A DNA stretch of 64,000 nt. Origin: Dirofilaria immitis. Lineage: Eukaryota; Nematoda; Chromadorea; Rhabditida; Onchocercidae. This document shows, piece after piece, positions 11,801 through 25,720 of the stretch (the first letter of the stretch is position 1; every line of letters starts with the position of its first letter). Below the pieces are notes generated by a model that was not told where the DNA came from, searched no databases, and saw nothing but the letters and a program-made list of their open reading frames with translations. The translations under genes and the position numbers were made by a program. Location of the stretch: positions 310,001 through 374,000 of the forward strand of contig JAKNDB010000018.1 of NCBI GenBank assembly GCA_024305405.1. Reading direction: 5' to 3'.

Positions 11801-13649
11801 ACCTTTGAGACGTTCTATGTGATGCACAGCCAAAACATTTTTCAAATTACCCAAACGACGAGCTAATTGATCCGGATAAAGAATAGCATTCGCTGTCGGT
11901 GGGAATAAGGACATTGGAGCTGTAAGATATAAGCAGAAACAATTATAAGAAAGAATAAATTTCTTAAGCCTATGAATTATGAACTTCAAAACAATCAAGT
12001 TTGAAAATATTGCACCAAACTGACAAACTTATCAGCACGCATTCCGAGAATGCTTAACAAAATGGAAATAATTGCAGTAAGAAAAAATACGTGGTATCTT
12101 ACCGATTTTTTACCCGTTGCAATAGCAATATTAGCAGCGCGTTCCGAAATTGCCAATAGTTCGACAAACGGCATGTGAAAAGTTTTCGGGAATGCCCAAC
12201 CATATGGACGAGCTGAAAAATATTGTACTATTTAGATCAAAGGAATGATTCAAAGCAAAGATAAAAAAGCTAAGATTAAACTCGCTATTTCATATTATTT
12301 CCAATCATAAACACATAAAATACACTTTTAATATCATTAACATAATAAAGTGACTCGAAGTATATGAAACAAAGCATTCTGTTACATTCATGTCAAATTC
12401 ACTGAATATAATTTGAAGTGCTGCACCAATTAATAAAAATAGTAACCATTAATTCAATAAAAAAGGAATTCTACCACTTTTATCTTATCAGGTCGTTTTT
12501 ACAACTGCTTCAGAACCAACTAAATTTTTGTATTCGACAAAGCATGTTTAATAAATTACAATTACGTTTTCTATAAAGAACTCAATTTATAATTTCTTTT
12601 CAAATGGTATTTTTCCCTTAGGAAATTTCGATTCTTAATCTGCTATTTCTTCAAGGTTATCTTAATTTTATCATAACCCTCACTGTCAAACGTAATTTGA
12701 AATTTGTAAATTCTATCCGAAAATTCTTTTGAGTGGGAATATAAGGCCAAAATGTCAAAAAATGCTCTTCAATCTATGGCAAATAAAACTTTCATTCAAT
12801 TATAAAAGCACTACCTTTGTCACTTTTGCAGATTTTTGCAAGAGATTCCTCACAGATTCCAGTAAGGGCAATAGGATTTTGATTGACAACAACTGTGGAA
12901 GCAGTAAAAGAACTGGTTTCCACCTGAATGTCATCTTCAGTAGAACCGCTTTTCCCAGTTTCTTTAGACTGACTTATATTTTCCTTTCTTTGAACCACTG
13001 AAGTATTATCGCCAAGGTCATCGAGTGATGAAGATAATGAAGTTGTTGCAGCAGTAACATCAGCAGACAACGCAGAGTATGAACCTTAATAGAATAATTA
13101 TTGAACATCATTGAATTAATCAAGTTCATTATACAAAAATAAAGTTAAGATTTTTTACCATAATTATTATTCAGACAGTCCAATGCTTGTGCTTTGATCT
13201 GTTTGTCACGATAACAACGTTTTAGATCGGCCTGGAAAAAGATCGATTAAATAATGAAATAGAGATAAAGCAGTGTATTTCATTTCTCAAAAAGCCATAC
13301 TTTGAAAATGTAATAAATATTAATTATATCTACAACCTTCTTACTTCATTACCACTTTTAACTCTTCCAGGACAAATGAAATCCTACCTTAGCTTGATCT
13401 TTAATTGGCAAAGAACTACATGCGATACTTCCAAGAGCTTCAGCGATATGACACATCATCGCAGGAAGTAAAGCTCGCGCTGTAGCTAAATTTCGTTGAG
13501 CATGTTCGGAGACTAGACCCGCATTCAATGCCAGTACAGCAACTAATACAATGCATTATTAAGTAAATGTTACTAATCATTATTGATGCTTGCTTTAAAA
13601 AACTAATGAAGAGAAGGGAACTGGTTAATGAAACAAATTTACTTGATTC

Positions 13650-13727
<78 letters not shown>

Positions 13728-16700
13728 TATATATATAAAATTATATTTTTTTAATATTTACACATTTCATAACTGCGTTTAACTATTTGATTATCTATAT
13801 AGTTTGCATATGAAAAGTTGATTTATCATGCAGTTTATTTCATCGCATTTATACTACTTTGCATTTTATAGCTATACTGAAACCAGTCAAATCGAAAATA
13901 CCAGTTTAATCGAAATTATCCTAAAATAACTTGGATAGAAACATGAGTAATATCTGATAAGCGTGAAACAATTTTGCACACTTATTATGGGATAACGGTT
14001 TGCATGCAGCTGTAATTAATAATATCAAGGTCGTTCCGATGCTAAGCGATCTTGCTAACATTTTATCTATTATTCAGGCTATAATCTGACAAAATTAAGT
14101 ACTAACGGCAACAATAAAGCCCGACACGTGCAAATCTCAGTGTTCGGCCATATCTTGACAAAACAAACGAACTATCAGCCAGCATCCGGTAAGCACTTCC
14201 AGCACGAATGAACAAAATCGAACGGATATCTACTTTAAGCATTGCATCTGCTTCTTCTGCAAAAAACATCTAAGCAAAAGACATCAGGATATTCATTACT
14301 GCACGTCTCCGAACGATTGATCAAAGTGTACTGATTACATTTCTCGGCAAAAGCAAACGAATGACAAGCGGTGAAAATGAATGACGAAGGCATAAACAAT
14401 GAAAAATAGCTGCACCAACCTCTTCCTTGATCAATGTTCGCACCCATATCTCGGATAAAAGACATTGGATCAGGTAGAGGCTTTCCTAATTGCTGCGCTT
14501 CTTGTTCCATTTGATCGAATAAATCGATATATCGTAAACCCTACATATAAAAACATGTGCATGAAAAATAATAACAACCAAATATAATTTGATCGATAAA
14601 AGTATTTGCATATTTTTATTAATATTTTGCATAAGTCAGTCATCCTAGAAGATAAAATCAAAAAAAAAATATTATAAAAAGAAGAGAAAGAAAGAACACT
14701 ATTCTCTTTCCGCTACTTCCAAATGCTTTTTTGTCTGGATCAAAAAACTAACTTCCAGGCAATGTTCCAATGCTTCCTTACAGCAGTCTTCCTTAGTTGA
14801 GCAGTTCGGCAAGGTACGTAATTTGGGTGGCTTCTCATGTTTACTAGCCGTATAACGTGTCTTCTTCAATGATTCAATCTTCAAATAAATGTTTCAAATA
14901 AAATAGAAATTTATAAACACATTTTGTGATTTTATTAAATATAACATCCAATTTAAACTAAAAAAAAAAAGATATATGATTTAATTTAGTTAAAAGCAGA
15001 TTAAATTCACTTTTATAAAATTTACTGTTACAACTTTATCTTGGAAGAATAATTAACCTGTGGAATATTACAAAGTTCAATTACTTTTTTATCTGTATTA
15101 TTGATAACTCTTACAGAAATAGCTGCATAACTAGCATATTCTTCGCCATATTCTCGCTGCCATCTGTCATCATAGGTCCATTGAGGTTCGGCACGTTCCA
15201 TCTCTTCTTCTTGACCTGCACTGCGTTTCACTGCATCGCAACCATATGAAAGATATAAGTTGGCCAATAAATAAGATACGCATGCTACTACCTAAATAAA
15301 ATATAGAGTATATAATAAATTAATTATCTGAGAGAGGACTTAGTAGAAACTCATAATCATGTAAACAGTAGAAACTCATAACCATGTAAACAAGATACAA
15401 TCATAATCATAATATTATATTAGATTTAAACCTATTTATTTTAAAATTTCTACTTTCATATTTTAAAACTATTTCATTAACTAGCCAATTCAAAGTAAAA
15501 CATTTGTATGTAACAGATGTCTCTTCATGATACTGAACTAATATTGCAGACAGAGAAAATGTTAACATCCTAGACATCGCTCCACATTATTATCTCATGT
15601 ATAGAGAAATCAATGCATGTGAGACTTTTTTATTCTACAAACGGAAGAAAGTAGAAATAGTAAAATCGATCCTATTTGACAAGACAACCGACTGCTCTAG
15701 AATAATTCATATAAATTAATGATGATATAAATAAACAACTGTATTCTTCTTCATAGAAAGATGAATAGATTTAATTTGAAAGCAAGGAATAAGTAAAATT
15801 GAAATTTGAGAAGAGTAACAGCAAACCAACCTGTGGATGTTTCTTTCGATCAATAATACCTAAGCATACATTTAATAGACGAAACGCAGCATTAGCAATG
15901 CGTTTTGGACGCTTATGCGCTGAACGACGCATAAGATTACGAGCTACCTGAAAACAAAACAGGAAGTAAGAAAACTGGATCATAACAATCGAAAAAATCT
16001 GCAGTTGAAATAATAAAAGACCAATTATTCCGCTCTGTTCTTATTCATTACATATGAAAAAACCAAATACAATTTTCTACAAAACAAATGAAGCGAAATG
16101 ATCTTCGACTTGCATTTTAGATTTTTGAAAAAAACTCTTTCTGCACTGAACTAAACCAAAAAGGAATACTTGAAACTATAGTAAAATTTCTTCTAGAAGC
16201 TGACGAGAAATAACGATTTCTTACTTTGTAAATAAGTATTCCCACACTCAGTGTAAATGGATTAGCTGTCGAATCTTCCAATAGATCGCCACAAAGTGGC
16301 GTTAGATCCCACAATCGTAACATTGGTTCACGATCATTATCTCCTTTGTCTATGTTAAAAAATACAAAGAGTATGAATCATTTTATACAGAAAAAAAACA
16401 ACCTAAACTTATTTCCGAATTATTTTCTTTATTCCTTTGATTCAGCTAAATTTTTATATTGGAACAACTAATCCCGTCTTCCAAAAAGAAGTCTTACCAT
16501 GACACAACCAATATGTGTGCCCTTCCTGTGCAACTTTGTCTTGCAAGAATGCAACAATGTTTTCTGCAACATTCCTCAAAATAAGTGGGTCAAATTTTGA
16601 ATTTTCCAAACGCGGAATATCTTCCGTACGAATCAATTCATATTCCTGAAAGTGAAATAAAGAGATAGAACGACTGAGGTAGGTACAGACACCTAAAAAT

Positions 16701-19124
16701 TATATCTGTATCGTTCTTATGTTGATAAAAATTCTAACTGTAAAATTTCTTTTTCCTCGGTAAAAGATATTTTCAAAAGTAAAAATGATAATAGAATTAA
16801 AATAATACGATATAAGTATATTTAAATAATGAAAATCCACCTTTACATAGCCACCTAAATGCCAACAAAGTAATGCTTCGGGTGCATTACACATTGACTG
16901 ATCCAAATACAAATCTACACCAGTTAAAAAAATTAATAGGACGCTGTTTGAGATCTCTGCAAATAGACAAAAGCGATTCCATTCATTTGCCAAATTATTT
17001 TTTTAATAAAACAATCTAACAGAATAGGAATGGAGCAATATATAGAACATGAACTAACTTGGGATGTAGGGTAACGCATGGATTGGATTTGCAACCAAAT
17101 ATAGGTAAATTAACATCAACGAGCATATTGAGATCGTAAAAATTCCACAAACGACCATAAGCATCCAGCTCAGCCTGCAGAAGAAATAAACAAGTTCTTA
17201 CGGATTACTGGATAGTTTAAAAAATAAGCAATAAATAAACATAATGAACAAACATTAACTGAATCTTAATCTAAAGCAATTTGGAAGAGCTTTTAACTGT
17301 TTGCTTTTAAGCCATATTTTCAGACAATTAAATGCATAATAAAAAAGGGTAAAAAGCAAGAGAAGAGTGTTTACTTTTCTATCATCTATGCTTATTTTTG
17401 TGTATAAATAATCTTCCAGTGGATCGACTAAACCACCATTTTCTCTGACTATTTTTGGCGGTTCATTTTCTTCATCTGAAAAAAAAAACAAAAACATGAG
17501 TTAAGTAAAAATATTATGATATGAAAAAATATGTACTTTTGCTGGTTTGTACTGGGACATTCGATTCTGCAGTTGCAGCCTTATAATCCAGCGATGCCAA
17601 ACTGCAAATATAAAAAATATGGTCAATACAACACGCAAGTAACAAAAATCAAAAAGTTAACTATTTAAAAATATCAATTAACTATGAAAATTCTTATTGT
17701 TCTAGACAACCTAGTATTAAAAATAAGATTTCAGTAATCTTGCTTACCTTCTAGTGTATAAACTCTCAGTTATCATTTTGCGATGCATATCGGCAATAAT
17801 ATCACCCGTTGTACTTCCTGCTCCTGTTTTAGCACCAGCAATACCATTAGAATTGAGAAATTCTGCCACAGGAGAAATACCAACAGTTGGATTCATATAA
17901 GTAGACTGAAAACCAAAAATTGAAATTCCAAAAAATGTCATGTTTACAAGATATATTTTTAAACTTAGTAAACTCACATTCTTCAGATAGGCGCAATTAT
18001 CGAGTAATAACGTTTTACCAATTTTATGAACAATTAAATTCAATGGTTGCTTGGAAAAAGGGGTAGCAATGAGTTTTTTCAATGTTTCAGCTTCGGCAAT
18101 AACATCAATACCACCAACTATAGCATCGATATAGCAATCAGCAAGGCGGAGACTGTAAAATATCCATATTTTAAAGAACAACAAATCTCATGCATTACAA
18201 TTTCAATAAAAATTGCTATATCGATCGTAATTTCTCCCAAAAAAACTAATTATATCAAATAGAGTACAGGTTTCAATGAAATTTTTCTCTTTACTTCTAA
18301 TTTTTAGAAGATACTAAATCGACTATCAATTAGTTACCTCTCGAAACAATCTCTAACTCGTGCATTGAACCGCCATTGCTTAGTACCACTTCTGCTCCTA
18401 TTCCCCGAAAAATTTCCTGATGTAGAATTATTAGTTCTTGTTCTATGGTTCGTTTCTGAACTATCTTGCATTTCTGTCCAGGAATCATCGTACGAATCAA
18501 CAGACCATATATTCAACGGTGGTACATTCAAATTAGTATTGAGTTCTAGCTTTACAACTGGCAGTGGTGTTGGTTGTATTGTACTAGGCAAGCAACTGTA
18601 ATTATAAAATATTTAATTAATGAAGAAAAAAATTTAAGTTTTAAAAGATGAAAATATAATAGCTACGATCTCACAGTAACTTTTATTAATCAGAAACATC
18701 TTTTAAATCAAAATAATACTACTATTCAAAAGCTAAGTAAAAATATTCAATTATTCAATTCAAATTATCATTGATATTAAACTTATATATAGCATAAACT
18801 TTCTTCAACATTGCATTTTATTAGAGAAAGACAATCCAAGCATACTTTTTCAATAACTTTTCATGAATTATAGAAAGACAAGCGTTATAAATAATCATTA
18901 AAAAAATTTCAAATGCATCATTTTTGTATTAAAGTTGAAATACTATGCAATAATATGATATTATAATTAAGCAGTATATTACTGCAAAAAATAAAAATAT
19001 AATATATATTATAGTAAATATAAATTAGATCAACTAACAGGATTGGTTTTGTATCGTAGGCAATCATCGATTCATCATTAAATGATGAAGTAGATAGTGT
19101 TAACGGCGATGGTGTCTCTGCCAT
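8875..19124 (-). CDS. EDRF1: EDRF1-family protein (erythroid differentiation-related factor 1), about 1378 aa
   Basis: Start ATG 19124, stop 8875. Exons: 19124-19039, 18595-18338, 18152-17978, 17905-17748, 17601-17537, 17475-17375, 17174-17059, 16956-16841, 16645-16498, 16349-16225, 15947-15831, 15291-15058, 14878-14717, 14540-14420, 14256-14107, 13542-13388, 13231-13159, 13084-12815, 12212-12114, 11919-11753, 11571-11433, 11109-10951, 10792-10625, 10395-10240, 9961-9758, 9555-9407, 9219-9127, 9045-8875. Diagnostic segments of the family are present: HKIGKTLLLDN (exon 3), PIN-LTGVDLYLD (exon 8), RTEDIPRLENS and EGHTYWL (exon 9), LWDLTPLC (exon 10). The C-terminal half is helical with TPR-like stretches (ALQGISLFASVGDRINEAF). 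Human EDRF1 is about 1240 aa, so the length is usual. Four single-base breaks in runs: A7 16926-16932, T4 11769-11772, C4 11450-11453, T5 9818-9822. The vertebrate protein acts in erythroid gene expression; the role in worms is unknown to me. Donor of exon 13 (GTAGCG) is the least certain. Confidence 0.93.
13652..13723. repeat. (AT)n microsatellite in EDRF1 intron 15
   Basis: About 36 uninterrupted AT dinucleotides followed by a T- and A-rich flank. Likely length-variable and prone to assembly error. Confidence 0.97.
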
Positions 19125-21223
19125 TAATCATCAAACTTTTGAATAAAACTTAAATGAAAAATAATCATTATTATTGTTGTTTACAATTTACATATATAAG
19201 TTTTTATTGTAAAATTAAACGAAATTTAATATCAATCATAAAAGTTCATTTTATTTAAAAATTTATTAATTCCATAACAAATAGTAATTTTTTTCGATAA
19301 TATTTCTTACATAAAATTGTATTTTTAACTAAAATTTACGAATATTTTATTCATTTTTTTTTGATTCAAAATAATTTCCTTATCATTGAACTCGTAAAAA
19401 TGATATTGATCTCTTGCAACTGATAATGATTTTAAAAATAAAATAATGAAATTTTGATCAAATAATCAAAGATCAGTAGAAAAAAAAAAGTGAAATTATT
19501 TGTGACAGAAGAACGAGATACAATAAGATACAATAAGATTTATAATTAGTAATTGTTAGTTGAATAATCATTTCGATAAACGATGAATAAATGAAGAAAT
19601 TGGTTAAATCATATTTCAGATCATAAAATCAAAATATATGATGTTAAGTTATACAATGAAATAACTACTAACTACTAATCAATATTATTAATATAAGATA
19701 ATACATCAAAATACATTTGTGTCAAGCATTCTGATTCATAGAAACGTCATGTATGGCTTTCAGGTCTTCATTTCCCATCTTCTATAGTCAATCTGGCCTT
19801 CCTTTCAATAAAGATATATATATATATATATGTATCTGGCTTCTCTATTCTCATTTTCTAATTCTAACATTCATAAAAGTATGCATTCATAATCAGCACA
19901 AACGACCCACGAGAATTAGTTTCAATCATACTTAAAAATATAATTGAGCTAATCTTTAGCATTTGCCAACAAATAACGAATAAGATACAAATTCTGTCAA
20001 ATTAAATGTTCCAATTCTGAACTGAAAGCTTTTGAAGACCTTTGACCTATTGTTAGTCATCTCATTACTAATCTCACATTGCTCATCCATCTTTTGTCTG
20101 CAAAATATTCCACTACCATAGCGGTTGCCTACTTCGTGTATTTAATACATATTATCACCGTAACAGCTGCTTATTACGTGAATTCAAGACATATTATTAC
20201 CATATACCCATGCATACGTTTGCAATAAAAATGTTCTGATGCAACAAATCTCTCATCGAGAAATCCTGATAAAATTTGGTACAGTCAACATGTGGACATC
20301 AGTTATCAACTTTTTCTACTTGAAGTATCACTGAGTATGAAAAGATGAGACGAGAATCATCGCAGTTGATTAACTATTACTGATAATAGTTATCAAAAGA
20401 TCCGAGAATATACAATTTTTTGAATAATCAATAATTACTCAATGGATTCATTTGCTTTTAATACATATTACATAATACTTATTGTATTGATTAAAAGAAT
20501 TTCCTATCTATCGTAGATAATATGAAAATGATGATGATCTTTCCATGTTTCTTGTGCTATATCAGTTGATAGATTTCCAATTTATACAGTTTTATTATCA
20601 GAACTCAAATATCAGATAACTTATTATCAGAATTCAATTATTTTAATTCATTGAATTTTTTACATTTTTTTCAAAAATATTAGGATGGAACAAGAAGAAA
20701 TGAATCAAGCATATTTGGAAGGGATAAAAGAATTTAACGGTCAAATTATGGCTCAGATAATCTTCAAATTATAAAATTATGAAATATATAAAAATTATTA
20801 ATTTCAAAATATCTTTTCATATAATAAAAGGAAAAGAATAATTCAGGATGAAAAATGGCCATAAAAATGATTGAAGAATGGATTTTAATGTTAGCACATC
20901 AGCAAAAATGAAAAAGATCATAGCAAAGCTAAAGAATGAATTTACATCTTTTAGTATGTTACTATTTTTTTTCCAAATGCATTAACCTAAATTAAAAAAA
21001 AAAAACTGATAAAAATGATAAAAAGAAAAATCATTTTATTAGTTAGCAATATATATTTCACTGCTAATAATATTATAATGAACCATGAATAATTCATTCA
21101 TTGAAATATAATTAATTTTTAGAAGGGATTATATAATATGTATGATAAAATAAATTTTTAATCATTGAATTAGAATTGATCAAATAAATTGACATCAAAT
21201 AAATAAATTTAATCATTTGGTCA
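19125..21223. other. Intergenic region between EDRF1 and the SH2 gene
   Basis: AT-rich, with a short (TA)n run near 19815-19835. It holds the 5' flank of EDRF1. A short open frame with ATG at 20685 (29 codons, Glu/Gln-rich start) and a similar one near 20855 are too small to call. No RNA gene seen. Confidence 0.5.
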
Positions 21224-23931
21224 TTAAACACCACCATGGAAAAACATCCACACTAAGTCCATTTGCTGTTGAAAATGAATGTAACGATGCATAAATGCTG
21301 AAATATGTTTTCGCAACAAATCAGTGAAATATCGATTCTGCTGATTATCGAGATCAATTGTTATCCAATTTAATGTAACAAACGAGATAACGCTAATTAC
21401 GTGTATCAATTGTGATCCAATAAAAGAGCTCACGTATCTTTCAATTAATCTCGACGATAATTATTGAAAGCAATGTTTTATTGATTTCATGTCAAATATA
21501 AGATTAATTTTTTCTATGATAAATATAATTGGAAATTGCTGATAGCAAAAAATCAGTTATTTATATTATAATATAAATTAAAATAAACATATTTCTTATG
21601 ATAAATGTAAATTTCAAAGTATTTAGTTAAACAAATTTAATTTTAAATTCTTGAATTAAAAAAAAAAAAACAATTTGGAAAAATATTTGAAATGGGAATA
21701 TACGTATAATATTTGATTAGTGCTTCAATGCCAATAAATTCTGGAGCTTTTTCATCACCATAATCTACATGAAGTAGATCTGCATGAAGATTCTCATCAT
21801 ATCGTTCTTTGATCAAATAATGACTAAAATTAATAATAATCTACTTATCATTCCTATATTTTAAAAAATTTCATCCTTTTTTAAAAAAATCAAATCATTC
21901 GATAAATATTTCATAAAAACTATCCTTTTAGAAATAGTTTCATCATTAATATGAAATCTAAGCCTGAAAAATAGATGATATACTCGAGAAAAAAATATTG
22001 ATTTCTCGAATCGACTGTTTCGGAATCGATATTTGTTAAGAAATCCAAAACTGATATAGTCGCTTAACATTGTTATATAACATTTCACTACATTTTTTAT
22101 TTCATTCAAGCATATCACTTCAAAAGCCTATTTGATTTTTTACTATTCAATCAGTTCCCATTCTAATTGAATTCCAATTCTGATTTCAATCATTGGCAAA
22201 AAGATTCTGATTCTTGCGCAATAATATATATTGAAATGTCAATTGAAGTGAAATATTTTAATTTAGATAATCACTAACATTGATCATATTAATAATATGC
22301 AAATGATAAACATACTAAAAATCGCCACGACTATTTTTGTAAACAATACATAATAATATTGTCGTATCATGTATTTCTTTAAGTGAATGATATATCTATT
22401 GAAATATTTCAGTTAAATTTATTGAAAATGATAGTGATATGTCATAATGATATATAAAACATTTTTATACTATCTGCAGCATTTGAAATCTAAGGTACTA
22501 TCAATTGGTACTTATTTTAGTATTTTTGTGAAATATAATTTAAAATTTTAATTTATCATTCCTTATTGTATTGGCATTTTTTGCTATATCATTTCTTAAT
22601 GTATTAATATTTGTTCGTAAACATTAACATACTCTAAATGCAGTATTACGTGAAATGAATAGTTCAGCAGTTTGTGGTGTAACGATTCCAATATAATATC
22701 GCTTTAATGGAAATACTGAATTATCTGCCGTAATCTCCGATTCTTTTGTTCTGAAGCAAAAAAAGAAATCGCAAAAACTAAATTGCAAGATGATTATAAG
22801 GGAAGTGTAGTATCGCAATACAGGGCAGATTTTTTATACATCTTCCTATCAATTGTTGTTTAATGTACTGATACTATAGTTACAATTCATTTACAACATG
22901 TAAAACCAACTTGCTCGATTTTTCCTTGATAACATCTCTTTCACAAATATATTCGTCGCCAAGAAGTCGCGTGAACTGAAATTGTGCAAATCTAAAAGAG
23001 AAAATATATCGCTATTACAGTAAGCAATATCTTCTTGTGTATTTTTGTAATTTATCGTATCTTTTTCTTTTTCCAGCTTTTCTATCTTCTTTTTCTCATT
23101 AAAAAAAAGGAATTTACGATTCTGCGCGTTGTAATCGAAATAAAGGTGGTCCTTTCTCTTTACAAGAAAGATTCTGAAAACTAAATCATTTAAAAATTTT
23201 AAATTTTATTATTTTTCAAAAAGCATTATGTATGTTGTAAGATCTAATGAATAAATAGTTTGCAATAAAAAAGATTAACAATAACTTTTTAAATATGACA
23301 TTCTATAAATTAAAGTTAAAATTATTAAATGAATTTTTTATGTTAGTCAACAAATAGTAATTTAGGAAAAGATATGGGATTTAAACCCAAAATTTTTCAG
23401 TGAAACTGATCGAAAATGATGAAATTGTAGATGGCATGAATTTGAGATAATTAATAAAATTCATCTAAATTTTCAGAATCGAATTCAGAATCTGTTTAAT
23501 GAGTGAGAAATGTAGTTGATCTTAACACAATTCTTGAATTCATTCATATTTTTAGGGTTGGATAAATTTGGTATTTTTGAATATTCCATATAATATACTT
23601 TCATTTACAATTTATTTATGGCTACTTCTCGGTATGTTTATGTTTTTTTAATTTGATTTATTAAATATATAAATTGCCTGAAAGAACATAGAAAGTAAAT
23701 TATAGTAAAGTACTTCAGATGATTGTTCACTTCGAGTTAAAGTTTCCGTCGACATTGTCATCAATGCAATTGGGCACTTATGGCCATGCATACAACATTT
23801 CTGAAGAATTTTTATAAAAATTAAATATTGAACTTTTCCATGTAAAATTTTTTTTTGGAAAAATAAATAGCACTCACAATTATTTTGTTTGATACGCCTG
23901 TTTCACATTTTATATTTGGACTTGAAGCCAT
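21224..23931 (-). CDS. SH2-domain protein with Cys-rich N-terminus, 278 aa
   Basis: Eight exons closing in phase without any indel: 23931-23878, 23800-23714, 23173-23118, 22991-22884, 22750-22633, 22395-22316, 21823-21704, 21437-21224. Residues about 118-215 read as a divergent SH2 domain: YYIGIVTPQTAELF fits strand A and helix A (the usual W-Y/F-x-G start is RYYIG), NTAFR supplies the FLVR-type arginine, then TILLCIVYKN (strand C), YHYLIKERYD (strand D) and IGIEALIKYY (second helix). SH2 domains bind phosphotyrosine peptides, so a signalling adaptor is likely. The first 50 residues carry six Cys and His (KCCMHGHKC). There is no kinase or phosphatase domain. The last exon follows a weak acceptor (AAAG) and its C-terminus is less sure. 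It lies 8 kb from a receptor tyrosine kinase, though nothing links them beyond distance. Confidence 0.8.
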
Positions 23932-25720
23932 GCAATATCTTTAAATACCAAATTTGCAAACTTTAGTTTTAAACTCATTTGTTTCGAGGATTGTTTAAAA
24001 TTTTTGAAATGAATTATATATCAGTAAGGATTTTGCTAAGTTGTTTGATTTTCTTCTGATTTATCAGTTCGCACAACGCGATCAGAAAGTCTTGATCACC
24101 AAATGTTATTTTTAGAAAATAAGGAAAACAAAGTTTTTGAAACGAATTATATATCAATTTTTATTTATCACAAATTCTCCTCACTCGTTGCTCTAACCTA
24201 AATAGATAATGATATTGATAAAATAAATCTACAACCGATATTATTATCTTCCAACTTTTTATATTAAGAAATAATCCAGAAGTTATTTAATTTTATCCTC
24301 ATCAAGAATTATAGAAATTTGAATATAATTTTGAAAAGAGTTCGAATGACAAATTTAAATAAATTAGAAATATGCTATCCCATTTTATATTCAAAAGAAA
24401 AATATTTGCATTTTTGGAATGAAAAAATTAATTGAAATGATAAATATCAAATATTAAATATTTATAGACTTTTCCCAAATTTAATTCTAAGTAAAAGATA
24501 TTTTAATATTCTTATTTTTACAACTTAAAAATTTATTTTTTAAATTATAATCAATTTTATGAAAAATTATCTTTTCTTTACTTTTAAGTTAAAAGAAAAA
24601 GAAAACGAAATTCATCTACCAATTATTAAGTATTTATCTTTCCTAATCTCCACCATGTAAATAATAGTTAATTGTGATTAAATTGATCCGAAGATATTGG
24701 AATTAATGACATTTAATAAAATAGAAAAATGGAGATGTAATCTATCTAATAAATTGAAAGGGAAAAAAATTGATTAATATTCTTATACGTGAATACGGAG
24801 ATAACTGCTCATCGTGAGAATTTAGCGTGGTAACATGAATGAACATTTATAGAAAGCCTGAATGCCTGCCTGATTTCATTAATATTAAAAGCTTTACAGA
24901 ATTAAATATTTGTTCTAATTTTCATGAATAAAAAATTTAATTTTATTTTCTTAAATATTCTTTGTTTAAAATAAAAAATTCAAATTATTCATTGCTCCAT
25001 TTAGTTAAGTCTAACATTTTCCATTTTTTTAATTTCATTTTATTATTATTTTTCGAGATTTCTCTTTAGTTATTAGTTATTTCATTTAATATCAGATTCT
25101 AGTAATAATTACAAAATATTGCTTTCTTCATGAAATACTAATACCAATCAAGTTTGATTGTAATGAATCTTTCTAATATAATTCGATTAAATGAAATAAC
25201 TAGAGAAATTATGAGAAATAATACTTATCATAACTCTTTGGTTAAATTAAATATGTACTAAATATTTGCAAATATATATAAATGATGATAAGAAGTTTAT
25301 ATGCTCAATAATGGAATAGAAAATTCTGGATAAAGATAAAGCGGCATGTCCGATGCAAAACGAGAAAGGATAACATTATAAACAAGTTCGTGATCTCTCT
25401 TTTACGTTTAATAATGTTGTAATCACTTAGGATTTGGTTTAGAAAGGTTAATAGCAATTACCATACATTATTTAAGTTTTTAATACACTAATATTTTTGC
25501 TTATTGTCATTATTTGTTGTAAGGATGGAAATAATCACTATGATGAAAGGAGAATGATAAAGATAAAAATTAGGGATAAAGACTAAAAGCACTTATCGAA
25601 ATAGAATGCTGATAAATTGATTGAGAATGAAACATTATTGGATAAATATTTTTGAAAATATCAATTAATTTTTTCTAGAATTAATATTGCTATAAAAATA
25701 GAATAAGTTGGAAAGTTCAA
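23932..25720. other. Divergent intergenic region (SH2 gene / CCCH gene)
   Basis: The SH2 gene leaves leftward and the CCCH gene rightward, so both 5' flanks lie here. Sequence is AT-rich with scattered poly-A and poly-T tracts. I see no RNA gene, repeat array or clear core promoter element. Confidence 0.5.

Noticed and set aside
22884..22907. Possible run-length break in the SH2 gene at exon 4/5
   Set aside because: A better donor (TT|GTAACT, last base 22884) restores phase without any indel.
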